Shown here: in pieces, positions 10,790-23,624 of the stretch
Layout: each line of letters begins with the position of its first letter
How positions within the stretch are numbered: position 1 is the stretch's first letter
Origin: Cliona cf. orientalis
Taxonomy: Eukaryota > Porifera > Demospongiae > Clionaida > Clionaidae
Assembly (NCBI GenBank): GCA_963930775.1
Contig: OZ005693.1
Span: forward strand, 3,472,001-3,536,000
Length of the DNA: 64,000 nt
Reading direction: 5' to 3'
Translations under genes and position numbers: made by a program
The notes under the pieces: generated by a model
Seen by the model: the letters and a program-made list of their open reading frames with translations, nothing else
What the model was told of the DNA's origin: nothing
Database searches by the model: none

Positions 10790-11420
10790 CGATATCATGC
10801 AGGAGCGCTAGCATGTGAGTGGCACTCATATTATGCGGCTCCTGTCAATTTTTAGGATGTATTATATAATCTTTCTTGCTTCACAGATCAAGCTAAGTGT
10901 TTACTGAAAATGTTTTCCTTTTAGATTTGATAGTATCAGTATTACAGTTCTCCAAGAAATATGATCACCCACGTACTGGAAAATGCCTGATAGTGCTGTG
11001 ATAGTTGCATTTGTGAGCCACTACAGTTTGCATAGTAGGTGTATCAGTGTTTGTAATAGTCTTTTGTGCTTTCATAGTTACATTAACTAGAGCATGTGTT
11101 TCCCCTGCATCATAATGAAAGTGTTTGCTTTTATCCATAAGTAAACTCATCCCAACAAATAGCATAATCTTCAATAGTTACATATAATAATACAAATTCA
11201 CTATGAGCCAATTAAGGTTTGCCCCCTCAATGATTTGCATGAGTTCAAGTATATTGCTTTCCCTCTCTGTATTCTCTAACCGTCATGTCCATTATTAGGT
11301 CCCCCCCTCCCCTCCCCCAGGATTGCACACACGCTTCATAGAATAAGGGAATCATAAATAGATATTAAGTTATTTGATAATAACTATGAGAATGAGATTA
11401 AGGAGGTATTAATAGCAGGT
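10790..11420. other. Spacer POT3-POT4, no gene
   Basis: No gene or terminal repeats seen. A short C-rich run lies near 11305. Confidence 0.5.
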
Positions 11421-11422
11421 TA

Positions 11423-11933
11423 GCCTCATACCCAAGCTCTAGGGGGAGGGGAAAGGAGCAGAAAGGAGAGCCTGGTATCAATTACGTGTGCATGCGCTTA
11501 ATTAAAGCCACGTAACTACAACAAAAGTTACGTAATTAACAATTGAAGAGTGTTGTATCTCGACAGCAAAGCTATTTTATTCAATGGTGTTGTCCAGAGT
11601 AGTTTTACGAATTCCAGCAAGCCTCATTGGGCCTCTGTCTATCAAGATCAATGCTTACCTTCTACTCCTTCGAGCAGTAAAAACATTGAATGAGGCCAAG
11701 AACGCTCAGAAAGCCATTGTAGCACAAATACGGCCCACTCGTTTCCTGAAAAACCTTCGTTGTTCGGTCCTTCTCGTAGTTCTGTTGAACGCTTGCCTGG
11801 GTTAAAGGTCAAATATATGGACAGTATACAAAAAATATCCGATTTTCCTCAGAATCTGGGGAAATTAAGTGCATGCGCATGCAACTGATACCAGGTTCTC
11901 TTTTCCCCTCCCCCTAGAGCCTGGGTACAAGGC
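11423..11933. mobile_element. 511 bp MITE with long inverted ends
   Basis: Left end starts GCCTCATACCCAAGCTCTAG and matches the reverse complement of the right end over about 65-70 bases with a small gap, including a GGGGGAGGGGAAA block and a CTGGTATCA block. TA flanks both sides (11421-11422, 11934-11935). The 73-residue open stretch inside (11584-11805) resembles nothing and is probably chance. Confidence 0.85.
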
Positions 11934-12118
11934 TATTAGTAAGTGCAGGTACTCCGGCTTGGCCGAATGTTCACTGTGCATGTATATATCAAGAAATATA
12001 GCTTCTAACTGGTATATGCAGCAGTATGCATACATAATGTATTTATTCACACACGTATGTGACTAAAACTATGGTCTTAATCCAATTTGCTGTGGCTATG
12101 ACAGTATACATATGATAT

Positions 12119-13840
12119 TCAATGAGAGTAGTATCTTTCGGTGAAGAAGTGTTCATTGGGCAATAAATCTTCTCTTTTCCGCATCTTGTATCGCTTTGCC
12201 ATCCATGCTAAAATTACGAAGAGAGAGAGATACGCAACTATTATTAGCAGTGCATACCAGAATTCACAGCTGATGGTCCCAGCACCCAAACTTGAGGTAT
12301 TTTCTTTGTGGAGCACCATTATTATTACTATCATAATGGTGATTGAACAAATTGAAATCAAGATATACTGCGCTCCCATTATTATACCCTTCATAGAGTA
12401 AGGAGCTTGAGAAAAAATGAATTCTATTAAGCCTGTAAGGAGGAAGGTTAGTGAGATATAATGAAGATATTCTGGAATGGCTAGCCATCGGTCATCTAGA
12501 CTTTGGCTTAGCAGGCCTCTATGTTAATTCATGAAATATACACTGGATAGTTGCATTGTATTCATCTTTTTTAAGTATTTATATCGGGAGATGACATCAA
12601 AAGCAATCAGTGTGGCAACACGTACAATGTGAATGCTTATTCCTATCAAGATATTCCATAGACTCTTCATCCTTCTACAGCATACACAGTGTTGAAAGAA
12701 TGGATAAATGATAAATTCATGGAATATAATCAATATAAGCATGCCAAGATGTACACTGTTGGTCAGGCTTGTTTCTGCGTAGCATTCAGCCATTGATCCA
12801 GTGAAATGCTTAACAATATATCGTTTTTCTAGCGAAATTTGCAAGTAAGTTGCTGCAACAAGTACACTTGCAATCACACCAAAGATCGATATTAGAGGGA
12901 GAAGTCTCAGAAGTGTTTTGACATCTTCCACCTGCTCTGTTGTGAATGGTCCTCCATATTTACTCTTACCAAAGTCAATACGAGACGGAAGCTCATCTTC
13001 ACAGTAGGTGAAGGCACTTCTGCATCGAGGATGCTTTGTAACAATAGCAAATTTGATGACCTTATAGATCAATTTAAAAGAATATTTTAGTGGTGGCTCC
13101 TTTATTAATGATTTACTGAAACAAATTATTAGTAGTAGTGCTAGTGTAAGACACACACAAAGTAATAACAAAAGATAGAGCTTATTTTGTGTATTAAGGC
13201 ACAAAAAGTTAAACTCTACAACAAATCCAGTAGTGATTAGAGAGTTCACATACCAAACTATGAAGGATTTTATTTCAGTTGTTGAAGCATCGTGGAGCTG
13301 ATCTAGTCCAAACTGAATGATATTGGATTGAAATACTCCAAGTCCAATGCTCATAATACACAATAGTATGAATTGAACAGTATCATATTCATTGTGGTGG
13401 TTATAATTCACGTGGAGTTGTCTAACAACCACATTTACTGTTATTGCAATCATAAGGAGCCACATTATCCAAACACTGCAATGCATCACTTTGTACCTTC
13501 CAATGAAGGCATCGGTCAGCCATCCTGCTATGGCTGTGGTAATGGTAAATGGTACAAGCCAAACATGAAATATTGGGTGGCGAACTGCTATGGATACAAG
13601 AAAATATATTATACTGGTGACTAGATAACTGATTACCAGTACCAGCACTGCTCCTTTGTTCTTAACTCTTCTTATCTGATGGCATTTTATATTGCAGCAG
13701 GCACTTAACTTATCTTTCCTAGTGATTCGCTGGTTGTTGAAACTCGCTAATGAAATACTTTTCGAAGAACTCAATAACTTGGTATTCTCCTCTGTCATAA
13801 TTTTAAGCAGTTTTAGCTCTTGGAACATGTTATTATCCAA
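12119..13840 (-). pseudogene. POT4: subfamily 2 transporter, C-terminal frame lost
   Basis: Open from the start through residue 438, carrying RRVKNKGAVLVLVISYL, GWLTDAFIGRY, QSNIIQFGLDQLHDASTTEIKSF and the central loop. The conserved start is the ATG at 13798 (MTEENT); an upstream ATG at 13840 adds 14 residues. Near 12560 the frame shifts by one base and a stop follows just before the conserved GLLSQSL segment. The last third (SQAPYSMKG, tail RKREDLLPNEHFFTERYY) continues in another frame to 12119. Only two lesions, so inactivation looks recent. A truncated eight-helix product is possible but would lack half the transport fold. Confidence 0.85.
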
Positions 13841-14002
13841 TTGCTAGCTAGCCTTCTTACATTTTTACTTATAGATTCTGAAGCATGTTATTTTGAGATA
13901 TGTTGGTTTGCTTTCAGTTTGCCTGCAATTAAGCATGTAAACATCAAGAAGTTTTGTAATCTATTACAGGGTAACACTTTGTTCCAGCTAAATAGTATTT
14001 AA

Positions 14003-14742
14003 GGTACCATTAAATTGCGTGGGCGTGAGGTGGGGATATGACACCTAAACCACATCAAAGTCATTAGTGAGGTGCATGTTGTGTAACCACGCCCTTTTAA
14101 TTGCACAGGTCTCAGGGGTGTGGCTGCTAGAGCCGGAAGTGTTCATTTAATATCCTCCATGGACCGGAAGCCGAGCGGAAGGGAGGGGCCAGGCCACGCC
14201 CAAAACAGCCCCACCCTGTTCTCCAAGGACCACCATTCTCAATCAAGTGCCTACTAACCACCGGATGTCCACCGGAAGCCCACAATCAATCCCAATTAAA
14301 ACACACAGCTTCCTCAAGGCCAAAACACACACAAACACTTGGAGGCCGTTCTGCCACACCGCCCACGCAAGAGCTCACCTCATTTCCTGTGTGGGCGGAG
14401 TAACAACACGTCATCGCAACCACATCCGCTTCAAACCATCGTCAGCTTCCGTCCAGCCGTACGGTCCCCTCCATCGCACCGGCGTACAGTGCCTCATTAA
14501 CAGACACGGCCTCACCTTTGACCTCCTGCCACGCCCCCAAAGCCTCCTCGCGGGTTCAAAGGTCACCACCGCTTCCGGGACACGCCCACCTATCGCCGAG
14601 GCCAAGTCCCAGGCGCCGATATCCAAGCACTGGCCCGTGAAGCCACGCCCAATCGGAAGCAATAAAACCTGCATTAACGCACACGCACACACTCCACACA
14701 GTGCCAGGAACACGCCCACATGCTTAATTAGGCCTAATAAGG

Positions 14743-14776
<34 letters not shown>

Positions 14777-15019
14777 TCGTTGCGGTTAATAGTTAAGAAA
14801 GAATGCTTTGATCTTGCTTTGAAGTGGGCAATTACCGGTGTTTTCTTCAGGGGCCACTTCCGGTCGCTAATTACACGCGCATAATCATCCCTGGCCGATT
14901 CTAGACACGCCCACCTTCGACCAAAAGCACTCGTATGGCCACTTCGGCCACGCCCCTTCACGATTCGCTAATTGAATTAGCCAATCCTGACGCTCACGCC
15001 CACGCACTTTAATGCTACC
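14003..15019. mobile_element. TTAA-flanked 1,017 bp MITE, copy 1
   Basis: Ends GGTACCATTAAATTGCGTGG and (right end, inverted) GGTAGCATTAAAGTGCGTGG, about 28 bases long, with TTAA on both sides (13999-14002, 15020-15023), the signature of piggyBac-type insertion. The inside is unlike the host: richer in G+C, with many CACGCCC motifs and a run of over 30 T near 14742. No transposase was recognised; long open stretches come from base composition. Copy 2 at 28981-29991 is nearly identical, so both moved recently. Confidence 0.93.
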
Positions 15020-15059
15020 TTAAAGCATCTTTAGATACAGTTAACACGTACTGGAAGGG

Positions 15060-18000
15060 GCCACTCCCCGTGGTAGGCGGTAACAAGGTGGAGTCAGTCA
15101 AGGACTGCTGCGCATGCGTGGCACCATTACTGCCTCGTGCTACTACTGAGCGAGTTACTGTGCAGTGAGTGAATTTTTGAGTCTTCTTCTACGCTTCCTA
15201 CCTGCTCATCAGCTTGTAAACATGCCCAAACCCGAGTCTACGCGTCGCTCAACCACCACTGCACGGCGAGCGGCGGGGCCTTCCACAGCAACTGTTCGGC
15301 GATCGGCCTGATCTTCCACGGCCGCGAGTACCGCTGCTGCTGGCTCCACTTCTTCCCAGCAGCTACCTCCTTCGTCCTCTACCCCTGCCGACCCTCAGCT
15401 ATCATCTGCCGGGAGTCCTTATCGGAACTCCTGGAGCTTATCCGAACCCGAGCTGCAGGCACAGCAATTAGCCGGCCAATCGGCCACCAACGCCACAACC
15501 GCTGACGCCACTGTGACGCCCAACACCGCGCGCCCCTGGAAGTACGCCACTGTAATCCGGAGCCAGGCCAACAGCAAGTTATATGCTGTATTTGTTTCTG
15601 TACATACTTATTATGTGGGTAGAGCTGGCACGCATGCACGGCCCCGCCCTGTAACGGCCCCCCTTTTGCGCACCTCAACCCCCTCATGCACATGCACATA
15701 CACACACCCTATCATGCAATTTCATTGCTGCATAAATTTGTATTGGTTGTATCATTGCTGCGTGCATTTACTCCCCATTTTGCTTTTGCTGTGTGTGTGG
15801 CTGTTCGCATTTTACCTGGCTCGGCTGATTATGACCCCAGGCAATTTCATTGCTGCATAAATGGTTGTATCATTGCTGCTTGCATTTACTCTCCATTTCG
15901 CTTTTTCTGTGTGTGTGGCTGTTCGCATTTTACCTTGCTGCATAAATTTGTATTGGTTGTGTCATTGCTGCGTGCATTTACTCCCCATTTTGCTTTTGCT
16001 GTGTGTGTGGCTGTTCGCATTTTACCTAGCTTGGTTGACTATGACCCCATTGCTGCATAAATTTATATTGGTTGTATCATTGCTGCGTGCGTTTACTCCC
16101 CATCAAGTCTGCTTTTGCTGTGTGTGTGGCTGTTCGCATTTTACCTGGCTTGGTTGATTATGACCCCATGCAACTTCATTGCTACATAGATTTGTATTGG
16201 TTGTATCATTGCTGCGTGCATTTACTCCCATCAAGTTTGCTTTGAATTTGCTGTGTGTGTGGCTGTTCGCATTTTACCTGGCTTGGTTGATTATGACCCC
16301 GTGCAACTTCATTGCTGCATAGATTTGTATTGGTTGTATCATTGCTGCATGCATTTACTCCCATCAAGTTTGCTTTTGCTGTGTGTGTGGCTGTTCGCAT
16401 TTTACCTGGCTTGGTTGATTATGACCCCGTGCAACTTCATTGCTGCATAGATTTGTATTGGTTGTATCATTGCTGCATGCATTTACTCCCATCAAGTTTG
16501 CTTTTGCTGTGTGTGTGGCTGTTCGCATTTTACCTGGCTTGGTTGATTATGACCCCATGCAACTTCATTGCTACATAGATTTGTATTGGTTGTATCATTG
16601 CTGCGTGCATTTACTCCCATCAAGTTTGCTTTGAATTTGCTGTGTGTGTGGCTGTTCGCATTTTACCTGGCTTGGTTGATTATGACCCCGTGCAACTTCA
16701 TTCCTGCATAGATTTGTATTGGTTGTATCATTGCTGCGTGCATTTACTCCCATCAAGTTTGCTTTAATTTTGCGGTGCGAGTGGCTGTTCGCATTTTACC
16801 TGGCTTGGTTGATTATGACCCCATGCAATTGACTTCTGAATCATTGCTGCATAGATTATTATTGGTTGTATCATTGCTGCGTGCATTTGCTCCCATCAAG
16901 TTTGCTTTTGCTGTGTGTGTGGCTGTTCGCATTTTACCTGGCTTGGTTGATTATGACCCCATTCAATTTCATTGCTGCATAGATTTGTATTGGTTGTATC
17001 ATTGCTGCATGCATTTACTCCCCATCAAGTTTGCTTTTGCTGTGTGTGTGGCTGTTCGCATTTTACCTGGCTTGGTTGATTATGACCCCGTGCAACTTCA
17101 TTGCTGCATAGATTTGTATTGGTTGTATCATTGTTGTGTGCATTTACTCCTATCAAGTTTGCTTTTGCTGTGTGAGTGGCTGTTCACATTTTACCTGGCT
17201 TGGTTGATTATGACCCCATGCAATTTCATTGCTGCATAGATTTGTATTAATTGTATCATTGCTGCGCATTCTACCTGGCTTGGTTGATTATGACCCCACG
17301 CAATTTCTTTGCTACATGAATTTGTATTGGTCGTATCATTGCTGCTCGCATTTACTCCCCATTTTGCTTTTGCTGTGTGTGTGGCTGTTCGCATTCGACA
17401 AAAGCATGCTTTGAGCAGCATTTTGCTTGGGAGTTTTCGGGTTCATGCGATCAGGGGAGTTCACTTGCTCCCCCTCAGGCAACCCTAGCGACTGCACATT
17501 GACAGTATCTGATGTGCAGGACTAACCATCAAATGCTAAGCATCCTTCTCAGGAAAAGTAAAACGGATCCAGTTGGCACTGGTACTTATCTGTACATTGG
17601 ACGGACTGGCACTGTAATATGCCCTGTGTCAGCGCTGTTGGCTTACCTGGCGATCCGTGCTCCGAGCCCAGGCCCACTCCTCATATTCCAGGATGGTACT
17701 CCACTTAGCAGGCAGCAACTGGTGGCTCACCTACATAGCACATTAGCGGGAATAGGCGTTGATGTTGCTAACTACTCGGGCCACAGCTTTAGGATTGGTG
17801 CAGCTTCTATATACTGCAGCAAGTGCTGGTTTCATTTTGTTCTATTATGATACTATGTTAATACTTGATTCATATTGAGGTACTCAGTAAGTCATATTTT
17901 ATTGGTTAGTACTCTTATGTCATCTGGGAGTGTAGTGTATACTACACTTTGGGGATGTCGCTGACATACACTCCCAGTTCTATGCAAGCATAGCTGTATC

Positions 18001-18323
18001 TATATTATTGCCTTCAGGAATGCTCATGCAAACAGGTTCCTGTAAGCAGTACAATGTTATGTTGCTGGCTGGCAATGTGCTGAATATCAATAATATTGTG
18101 TATTGGCTGTATTGGCTGTATTAGCTGCATTGGCTGTATTGTGGCTGCATTATTATTTGCTGGGGCCGTGCGGCCCCATGGCTGTTTGGCACTAATGGGG
18201 GAGTGGCTCCTGCAGTACTACCAACCACTCATTCCCCCTTATGGGGAAGCAGTAGAGTAATACATAAGACTTAGTGCATGGGGTGGCAGCTGCTATTGTT
18301 CAACCCTGTAATGAGTGTTAAGT
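15060..18323 (+). mobile_element. Tyrosine-recombinase element, second copy, broken
   Basis: Parts in order: a 5' leader; a coding start near 15223 with a Ser/Thr/Ala-rich N-terminal region; a minisatellite (15715-17395) where the middle of the element should be; a tyrosine-recombinase C-terminal portion (17395-17815) with RKSKTDP, GPLLIFQDG and the H-x-x-R motif GHSFRIGAA; and a 3' tail matching 310-882. DIRS/Ngaro or Crypton type. It is broken, with several breaks and most of the internal region missing. The left limit is uncertain because it abuts the TTAA MITE. Confidence 0.65.
15715..17395. repeat. 128 bp minisatellite, about 13-14 units
   Basis: The unit runs from TTGCTGCATAGATTTGTATT through GTGTGTGGCTGTTCGCATTT to GGTTGATTATGACCCC. 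Clean units recur at 16312, 16440 and 16568, so the period is 128; outer units are shorter or diverged, as expected of unequal exchange with homogenised centre units. Some units share a GAAT insert (near 16244 and 16632), suggesting a higher-order pattern. Long open stretches here simply follow from the repeat lacking stops. Confidence 0.95.
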
Positions 18324-18339
18324 AAGGAATATGTTTATA

Positions 18340-18520
18340 TACTTTGGTGGAATCCCTCTAATCTGAATACCCTTGAGACCCAGTACAATTTGCCGGATTA
18401 TCAAGGTGTCCTCTTTTTTAGGGATTATTGAAATATGTATGGTGGGTGTGTATCCCAAATAAGGATCTTAAATATTAAATCGAACCTCGATTATTCAATT
18501 GATTATCCGAACTCGAGGTG
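18340..18520. mobile_element. Possible pogo/Tigger-type terminal remnant
   Basis: Phrases such as TTTGCCGGATTATCAAGGTG and GAACCTCGATTATTC..GATTATCCGAACTCGAGG resemble ends of pogo/Tigger (Tc1/mariner) transposons. No full pair of ends or coding region is seen. Confidence 0.35.
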
Positions 18521-18869
18521 CAACGTGATAGACAGACAGAGAGATGCATGTATACACACAGAGAACGACTACCGTAACCCTCATGCATGTGCCGAGGGTT
18601 AATCATGTTGATCACCTATTATCTCTAAATTTTGATGGCGTAGGGTTAAGCCTACAGTTTGCCCTGTTATGGCTGTTAGGCGCACTTCACTATTAAACGC
18701 AGGTTTTCTTCCTGTGGAGATAAGCATATATGCGCTTAATAGCGGAAAAATACGGTTACCGTACTTCCACATGCATGGGTGATATTTTGTTGAAAAATTA
18801 CAATACTGAAACAGTCAAATCTGTAATAGTGAACTATAACTGTTGATCTTTCAAAAGTAATGGTCATTA

Positions 18870-18998
18870 TGATGAATAGTATCCCTCAGCAAAGACTACA
18901 AATTGTTTAAATAATTATTAGTATCACATATACAGAATCGGTTGTATTGTTTTTCTATGTATTCGTACAAAATGTTTGCTGCAACAAGTACACTTTGA
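18870..18998 (-). pseudogene. POT relics: gene tail motif plus helix 7 piece
   Basis: At 18876-18897 a decayed gene-tail motif (AGTATCCCTCAGCAAAGAC) and at 18935-18998 about 64 bases coding the subfamily 2 segment after the central loop (SVLVAAN..EKQYNRF). Directly after it the spacer shared by POT5, POT6, POT9 and POT10 begins, so a whole unit was deleted down to this fragment. Confidence 0.75.
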
Positions 18999-19735
18999 AA
19001 CTAAAGGCTGTTTGATGTGTCTGTTTTTAATTCCTATGAAAATATTTTTCCTTTCCTTGGTTTTGTACCATATTATAAAAATTCCTAAGTACCTCTTTCT
19101 AATGATAATGTTTATGAAGTGAGCCCAACAGTTATCTCTTGCATAAGAAAATCACTGTTACAGTACTGATGTATGTATGTATGCATAGCAATACGTTATC
19201 CCTGCATGATATGTGCTTGAAAGCTCATTGTGGTAGAAGTCATCAATATTGACTACCAGTCAATTCTAAATTTTAATGGCACAGGGTTAAGCCTACAGTT
19301 TGCCTTGGCAATTGAAAAATATAGATTATGTAGCCAACTACGTAGGATCGTGGGATAAAAGCTCTTGACTGTAACACTTTGTTAGCATTTTACTTCTGGA
19401 TGAGCAGTAACAAAAGAAGCAAAACCTTTTTTCATGCAGGGTAAACATAATATTATGCTCTAATTAGTAAATTGGAGTGGCTCAAAAGTACAGCGATTCT
19501 CTTGGTGGACTGCAATACTGATATTTTCCATACATATTTACATGTACAGTAAACTGTAAACTGTTGATCTGAGAAAAGTGAAAGATGTCATACCTTAAAC
19601 ATCAGTGATCATTATGATTGTGATAGTATCTGTATTTGAAGACTAATAATATTTGTATATGCATACATACACTAATTCACACACACATATATAACTAAAA
19701 CTATGGTTTAACACCACATGTGCTATGTATAATAT
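18999..19735. other. Repeated spacer downstream of POT5
   Basis: Begins TTTGAAACTAAAGGCTGTTT. The same DNA lies at 22434-23624, 34412-35305 and 39235-40136, each time just before a gene tail. No coding sequence; it marks the duplicated unit. Confidence 0.8.
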
Positions 19736-21423
19736 TCAATAAGAGTAGTATCTTTCAGCAAAGAAGTGCTCATTGGGCAGTAAATCTTCTCTTTTCCGCA
19801 TCTTGTATCGCTTTACCATCCATGCTAAAAGTATGAAGAGGGAGAGGTATGCAACTAGTATTAGCAGTGCATACCAAAATTCACAGCTGATAGCCCCAGT
19901 ACCCAAACTCAAGAGATCCTTTTTGTAGACCACCACTGCAATTATTACAATCATGGGGATTGAACAAATTGAAATCATGGTATACTGTGCTCCTATTATT
20001 GCACCCTTCATGGAGTAAGGGGCTTGAGAACAGATGAACTCTATTAACCCTGTAAGGAGGAAGGTGAGTGAGATGAAATGAAGATATCGAGGAATGACCA
20101 TCCACTGATTGTTTAGACTTTGGCTTAGAAGGCCACGACTTTCATAAAATATACACTGGATAGTTGCATTGTATTCGCTTTTTAAATAGTTTTGTCGGGA
20201 GATGACATCAAAAGCAATTAGTGTAGTGATACGCATAATTTGAACAATTATTCCCATCAAAATTTTCCACAAACTTGTTATTTTTCTACAGCATATACAG
20301 CGTTGAAAGAGTGGATAAATGACAAACTCATGAAATATAATCAACAGGAGTATACCAAGATTAACACTGTTGGTTAGGCTTGTTTCCTCGTAACATTTAG
20401 CAACAACTCCTCTGGAACCTAGTACATTCAATTCAGTGAATCGGTTATATTGTTTTTCTAGGTAGTAGTACAAAGTACTTGCTGCAACAAGTACACTTGC
20501 AATCGCACCAACGATTGATATTAGAGGGAGAAGTCTCAGAAGTGTTTTGACATCTTCCACCTGCTCTGTTGTGAATGGTCCTCCATATTTGCTCTTACCA
20601 AAGTCAATACGAGACGGAAGCTCATCTTCACAGTAGGTGAAGGCGCTTCTGCATCGAAGATGCTTTGTAACAACAGCAAATTTGATGATCTTATATATCA
20701 ATTTAAACGAAAATTTAGGTGGTGGCTCCTTTATTAACGATTTATTGAAACCAATGATCAGTAGTAGTGCTAGTGTAAGACACATACAAAGTATTAATGA
20801 AAGATAGAGCTTATTTTGTGTAGTGAGGCACAAAAAATTAAACTCTACAACAAATCCAGTAGTGATTAGAGAGTTGACATACCAAACTATGAAGGACTTT
20901 ATTTCAGTTGTAGAAGCATCGTGGAGCTGATCTAGTCCAAACTGAATGATATTGGATTGAAATGCTCCAATCCCAATGCTTATCAGGCAGAATAGTGAAG
21001 TTTGAACAATACGCTTATCGTAATGGTGATAAATCTTGTTTAATTGTCCAACAATAGCACTTACTGTTATTGCAATCGTAAGGAGCCATGTTATCCAAAT
21101 ACTGCAATGAATCACTTTGTACCTTCCAATGAAAGCATCAGTCAGCCATCCTGCTATGGCTGTGGTAATGGTAAAAGGAATAAGCGAAACCTGATATACT
21201 CGCTCGTAAGTTGCAGAAGTTAAAAGGAAATAGAAGATGCTTGTGACTAGATAACTAATAGCCAGTATCAATACAGCTCCTTTGTTCTTAACCCTTCTTA
21301 TCTGATAGTGTTTTACATTGCAGCAGGCACTTAACTTCTCTAACTAGTGATTTCCTGGTTATTGAAACTTGCTAATGGAGTATTTTTTGAAGAACCTGAT
21401 GAGTTGGTATTGTCCTCTGTCAT
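19736..21423 (-). pseudogene. POT5: nearly intact subfamily 2 transporter, N-terminus out of frame
   Basis: From residue VLILAISYL in helix 1 (21271) to the tail AERYYSY the frame is open for 511 codons with all family marks: GWLTDAFIGRY, QSNIIQFGLDQL, central loop, SQAPYSMKG, RKREDLLPNEHFF. The conserved start MTEDNTNSS (ATG at 21423) and the linker SFNNQEITS are present, but about one base is missing near 21340, so they are out of frame with the rest. The open part begins at a TTG, not an ATG. Probably a young pseudogene; a sequencing error at this spot would make it whole. Confidence 0.8.
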
Positions 21424-23624
21424 GATTTTAAAGCAGCTTAGCTCTTCACTGAATTGACACATGCATGAATTTTATTTTTCTTTCAACGCGTATGTCAATG
21501 GGCATTGATCTTGTTTTTTATTTGTAGGCTATGCATTTGTTATTTTAAGGTGTTTCGACTCACTTTTGTGTTATCTGCAGTTGAATACTAAAATTTTCTT
21601 AAGCAGAGTGTTTACATAATGTATCTGATTCAGTAGTTTTTGTAGCCTCGTCCATTTGCATGTAAGTGTAGTTGTTATAATAGTAAGGTGAAGTGATCAT
21701 TACAAGACTATAGTTCTTTTCGCATGCTAAATCACAGTTGTGCAATTAACACCAGAATGGCTAGTTTTGTTGTCTTTTATACACTAAACTTTGGGAATTA
21801 ATATGTTAATAATTAATAAGTTAGTATGCTGAAAAATTTTGTGAAGTATCATAGAAACTTTCGGAAGTCAATGTGGGAAAGAAGACAGTATATAGACATC
21901 AATCATATTTCGGTATCTCTCCTGTAAATCATGTTAAGGCAAGAAGCCAGAAATGGGACATTATGACGATATTCCTGCAGTATTTTCGTGTGAACCAAGT
22001 TGATTCACTGTGCATACGCCCTAAATGTAGTTCACCTAACAAACAAGCTAAGGTGTTCAGTGAATTAAGCGTACTACTTACCATTCCAATTGTATAACAT
22101 ATATGTATGTACAAGATAGTCACCTGATTCATCATGGTAACACTAGTAAAAGGAGTAAATATCCTACTTGAGAAAGCATGATTGCTATCATGATTATTGT
22201 TAGATGAAGTTTGATAAATAAATGTAGCTGAGGATGTGTGTGCACCACCTGGCATAATATGCACTACTGCAATGTTTTGTTATCTATAGTTATTATAGAT
22301 AGTTATTATATATTATAGTTACTACAATGATGGCGGCGCCCTTGTTCTTAAGCTATCACATCGATCTGGTACATCTTATCAATGATGATCGATTGACTTA
22401 ATCAGAGCAATGCTTTGGTTATAGTGTTTAAGTTGAAACTAAAGGCTGTTTGATGTGTCTGTTTTTAAACTGTCATTTCTATTGAAAACTTTTCCTTTCT
22501 TTGGTTTTGTACTATACCAATTAATGTTCCCTATGTACCTGTTTATGAGGATAATGTTTATGAAGCAAACCCCACAGTTATCACTGACATGAGAAAATCA
22601 CTGTATTGATGTATACATGTAGCAATCCATCATCTTTACATATGCTTGAAAGCTCATAGTGTTTGTGCATGATTATTGCGGTACAAGTCATCAATATTGT
22701 CAATGACCACCAGTCAACTCTAAATTTTAATGATGTAGGGGCCTATATTAGTTTCCCCTGGCAATTGAAAAAATTTAATAGTCTATGTAGCCAACTAGGA
22801 TTGTAGGATCAAAGCTTAATCTTTACTGTAGCACTTTCAGATTGTTAGCATTTTATTTCTGGATGAGTGGTAACAAAAGAAGCAAACCCTTAATTATTTT
22901 CATACAGGATAAACATAATATTAATACCGTACTCGCTCTAATTATTCAAACATTCTAATAGCCCGAACGGTAAGTTTAAGTAATTTATTTCCTTCCTAAT
23001 TCATCGAACATCTTGAATTTCAAGTTTTCTCATCCATTCTAAATCAACCGAACGGCCACGCAGTACAGCATGGAAGGAGCTCGAGACAGCTCTTCCACGT
23101 TCATCGAAGACTGTGGCTACCACATCTCGGACAGCATATAAGAGTGGAAAGGTAACACGGATACAGATGGCGATCATTTAACGTTCGCTCGAGGGCACAG
23201 CGATAGTATTACTGAGAACTCTAAAGCTGACAACGATAAACCTATAGTTGGACATTGACTACATATAGTATAAAAATTGATATACCTGCAATGTAAATTC
23301 ATGAGTGGTTCATAAGTGTGGTGATGCACTATCATCAGGTATATACTCCCCACATATATTATTATGAGTACATGACATTCTCTTGGTGGACTGCAGTACT
23401 GCACTGATACTTTCCAGCATAAATTCAAAGAAAACATTTACAGTAAACTGTAAACTGTTGATCAGAGAAAAGTGAAAGATGACATATCCTAAATATCAGT
23501 GATCATTATGATTGTGATAGTATTTGTCAGCAAATAAAAATTTGTATATGCATGCATACACTAATTCACACACATGTATACAACTAAAACTATAGTTTAA
23601 CTCCACATGTACTATGCATGATAT
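21424..23624. other. Repeated spacer POT5-POT6
   Basis: Matches 38094-40136 over its whole length and 33064-35305 in part; no gene. About 330 bases at 22933-23262 (from TACCGTACTCGCTC) are absent from the match at 39740 and are therefore an insertion of unknown type without clear terminal repeats. Confidence 0.75.

Noticed and set aside
11584-11805. 73-codon open stretch inside a MITE
   Set aside because: No similarity to any protein I know, and MITEs seldom code.
14247-14789. 180-codon open stretch (and its partner at 29099-29722)
   Set aside because: Both lie wholly inside the TTAA MITE, end in its T run or near it, and mirror open frames exist on the other strand, as expected from GC-rich composition.
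15686-17239. Long overlapping open stretches rich in Cys, Leu and His in several frames
   Set aside because: They are translations of the 128 bp minisatellite, whose unit lacks stops in some frames; the period is not a multiple of three, so no stable protein repeat results.
19881-20105. Short minus-strand frames with SSISSFHLTHLPPYR-like sequence, repeated at 26221, 30485, 35487, 42386 and 49002
   Set aside because: They are a second reading frame over the same codons of each POT gene; their conservation follows from the real gene.
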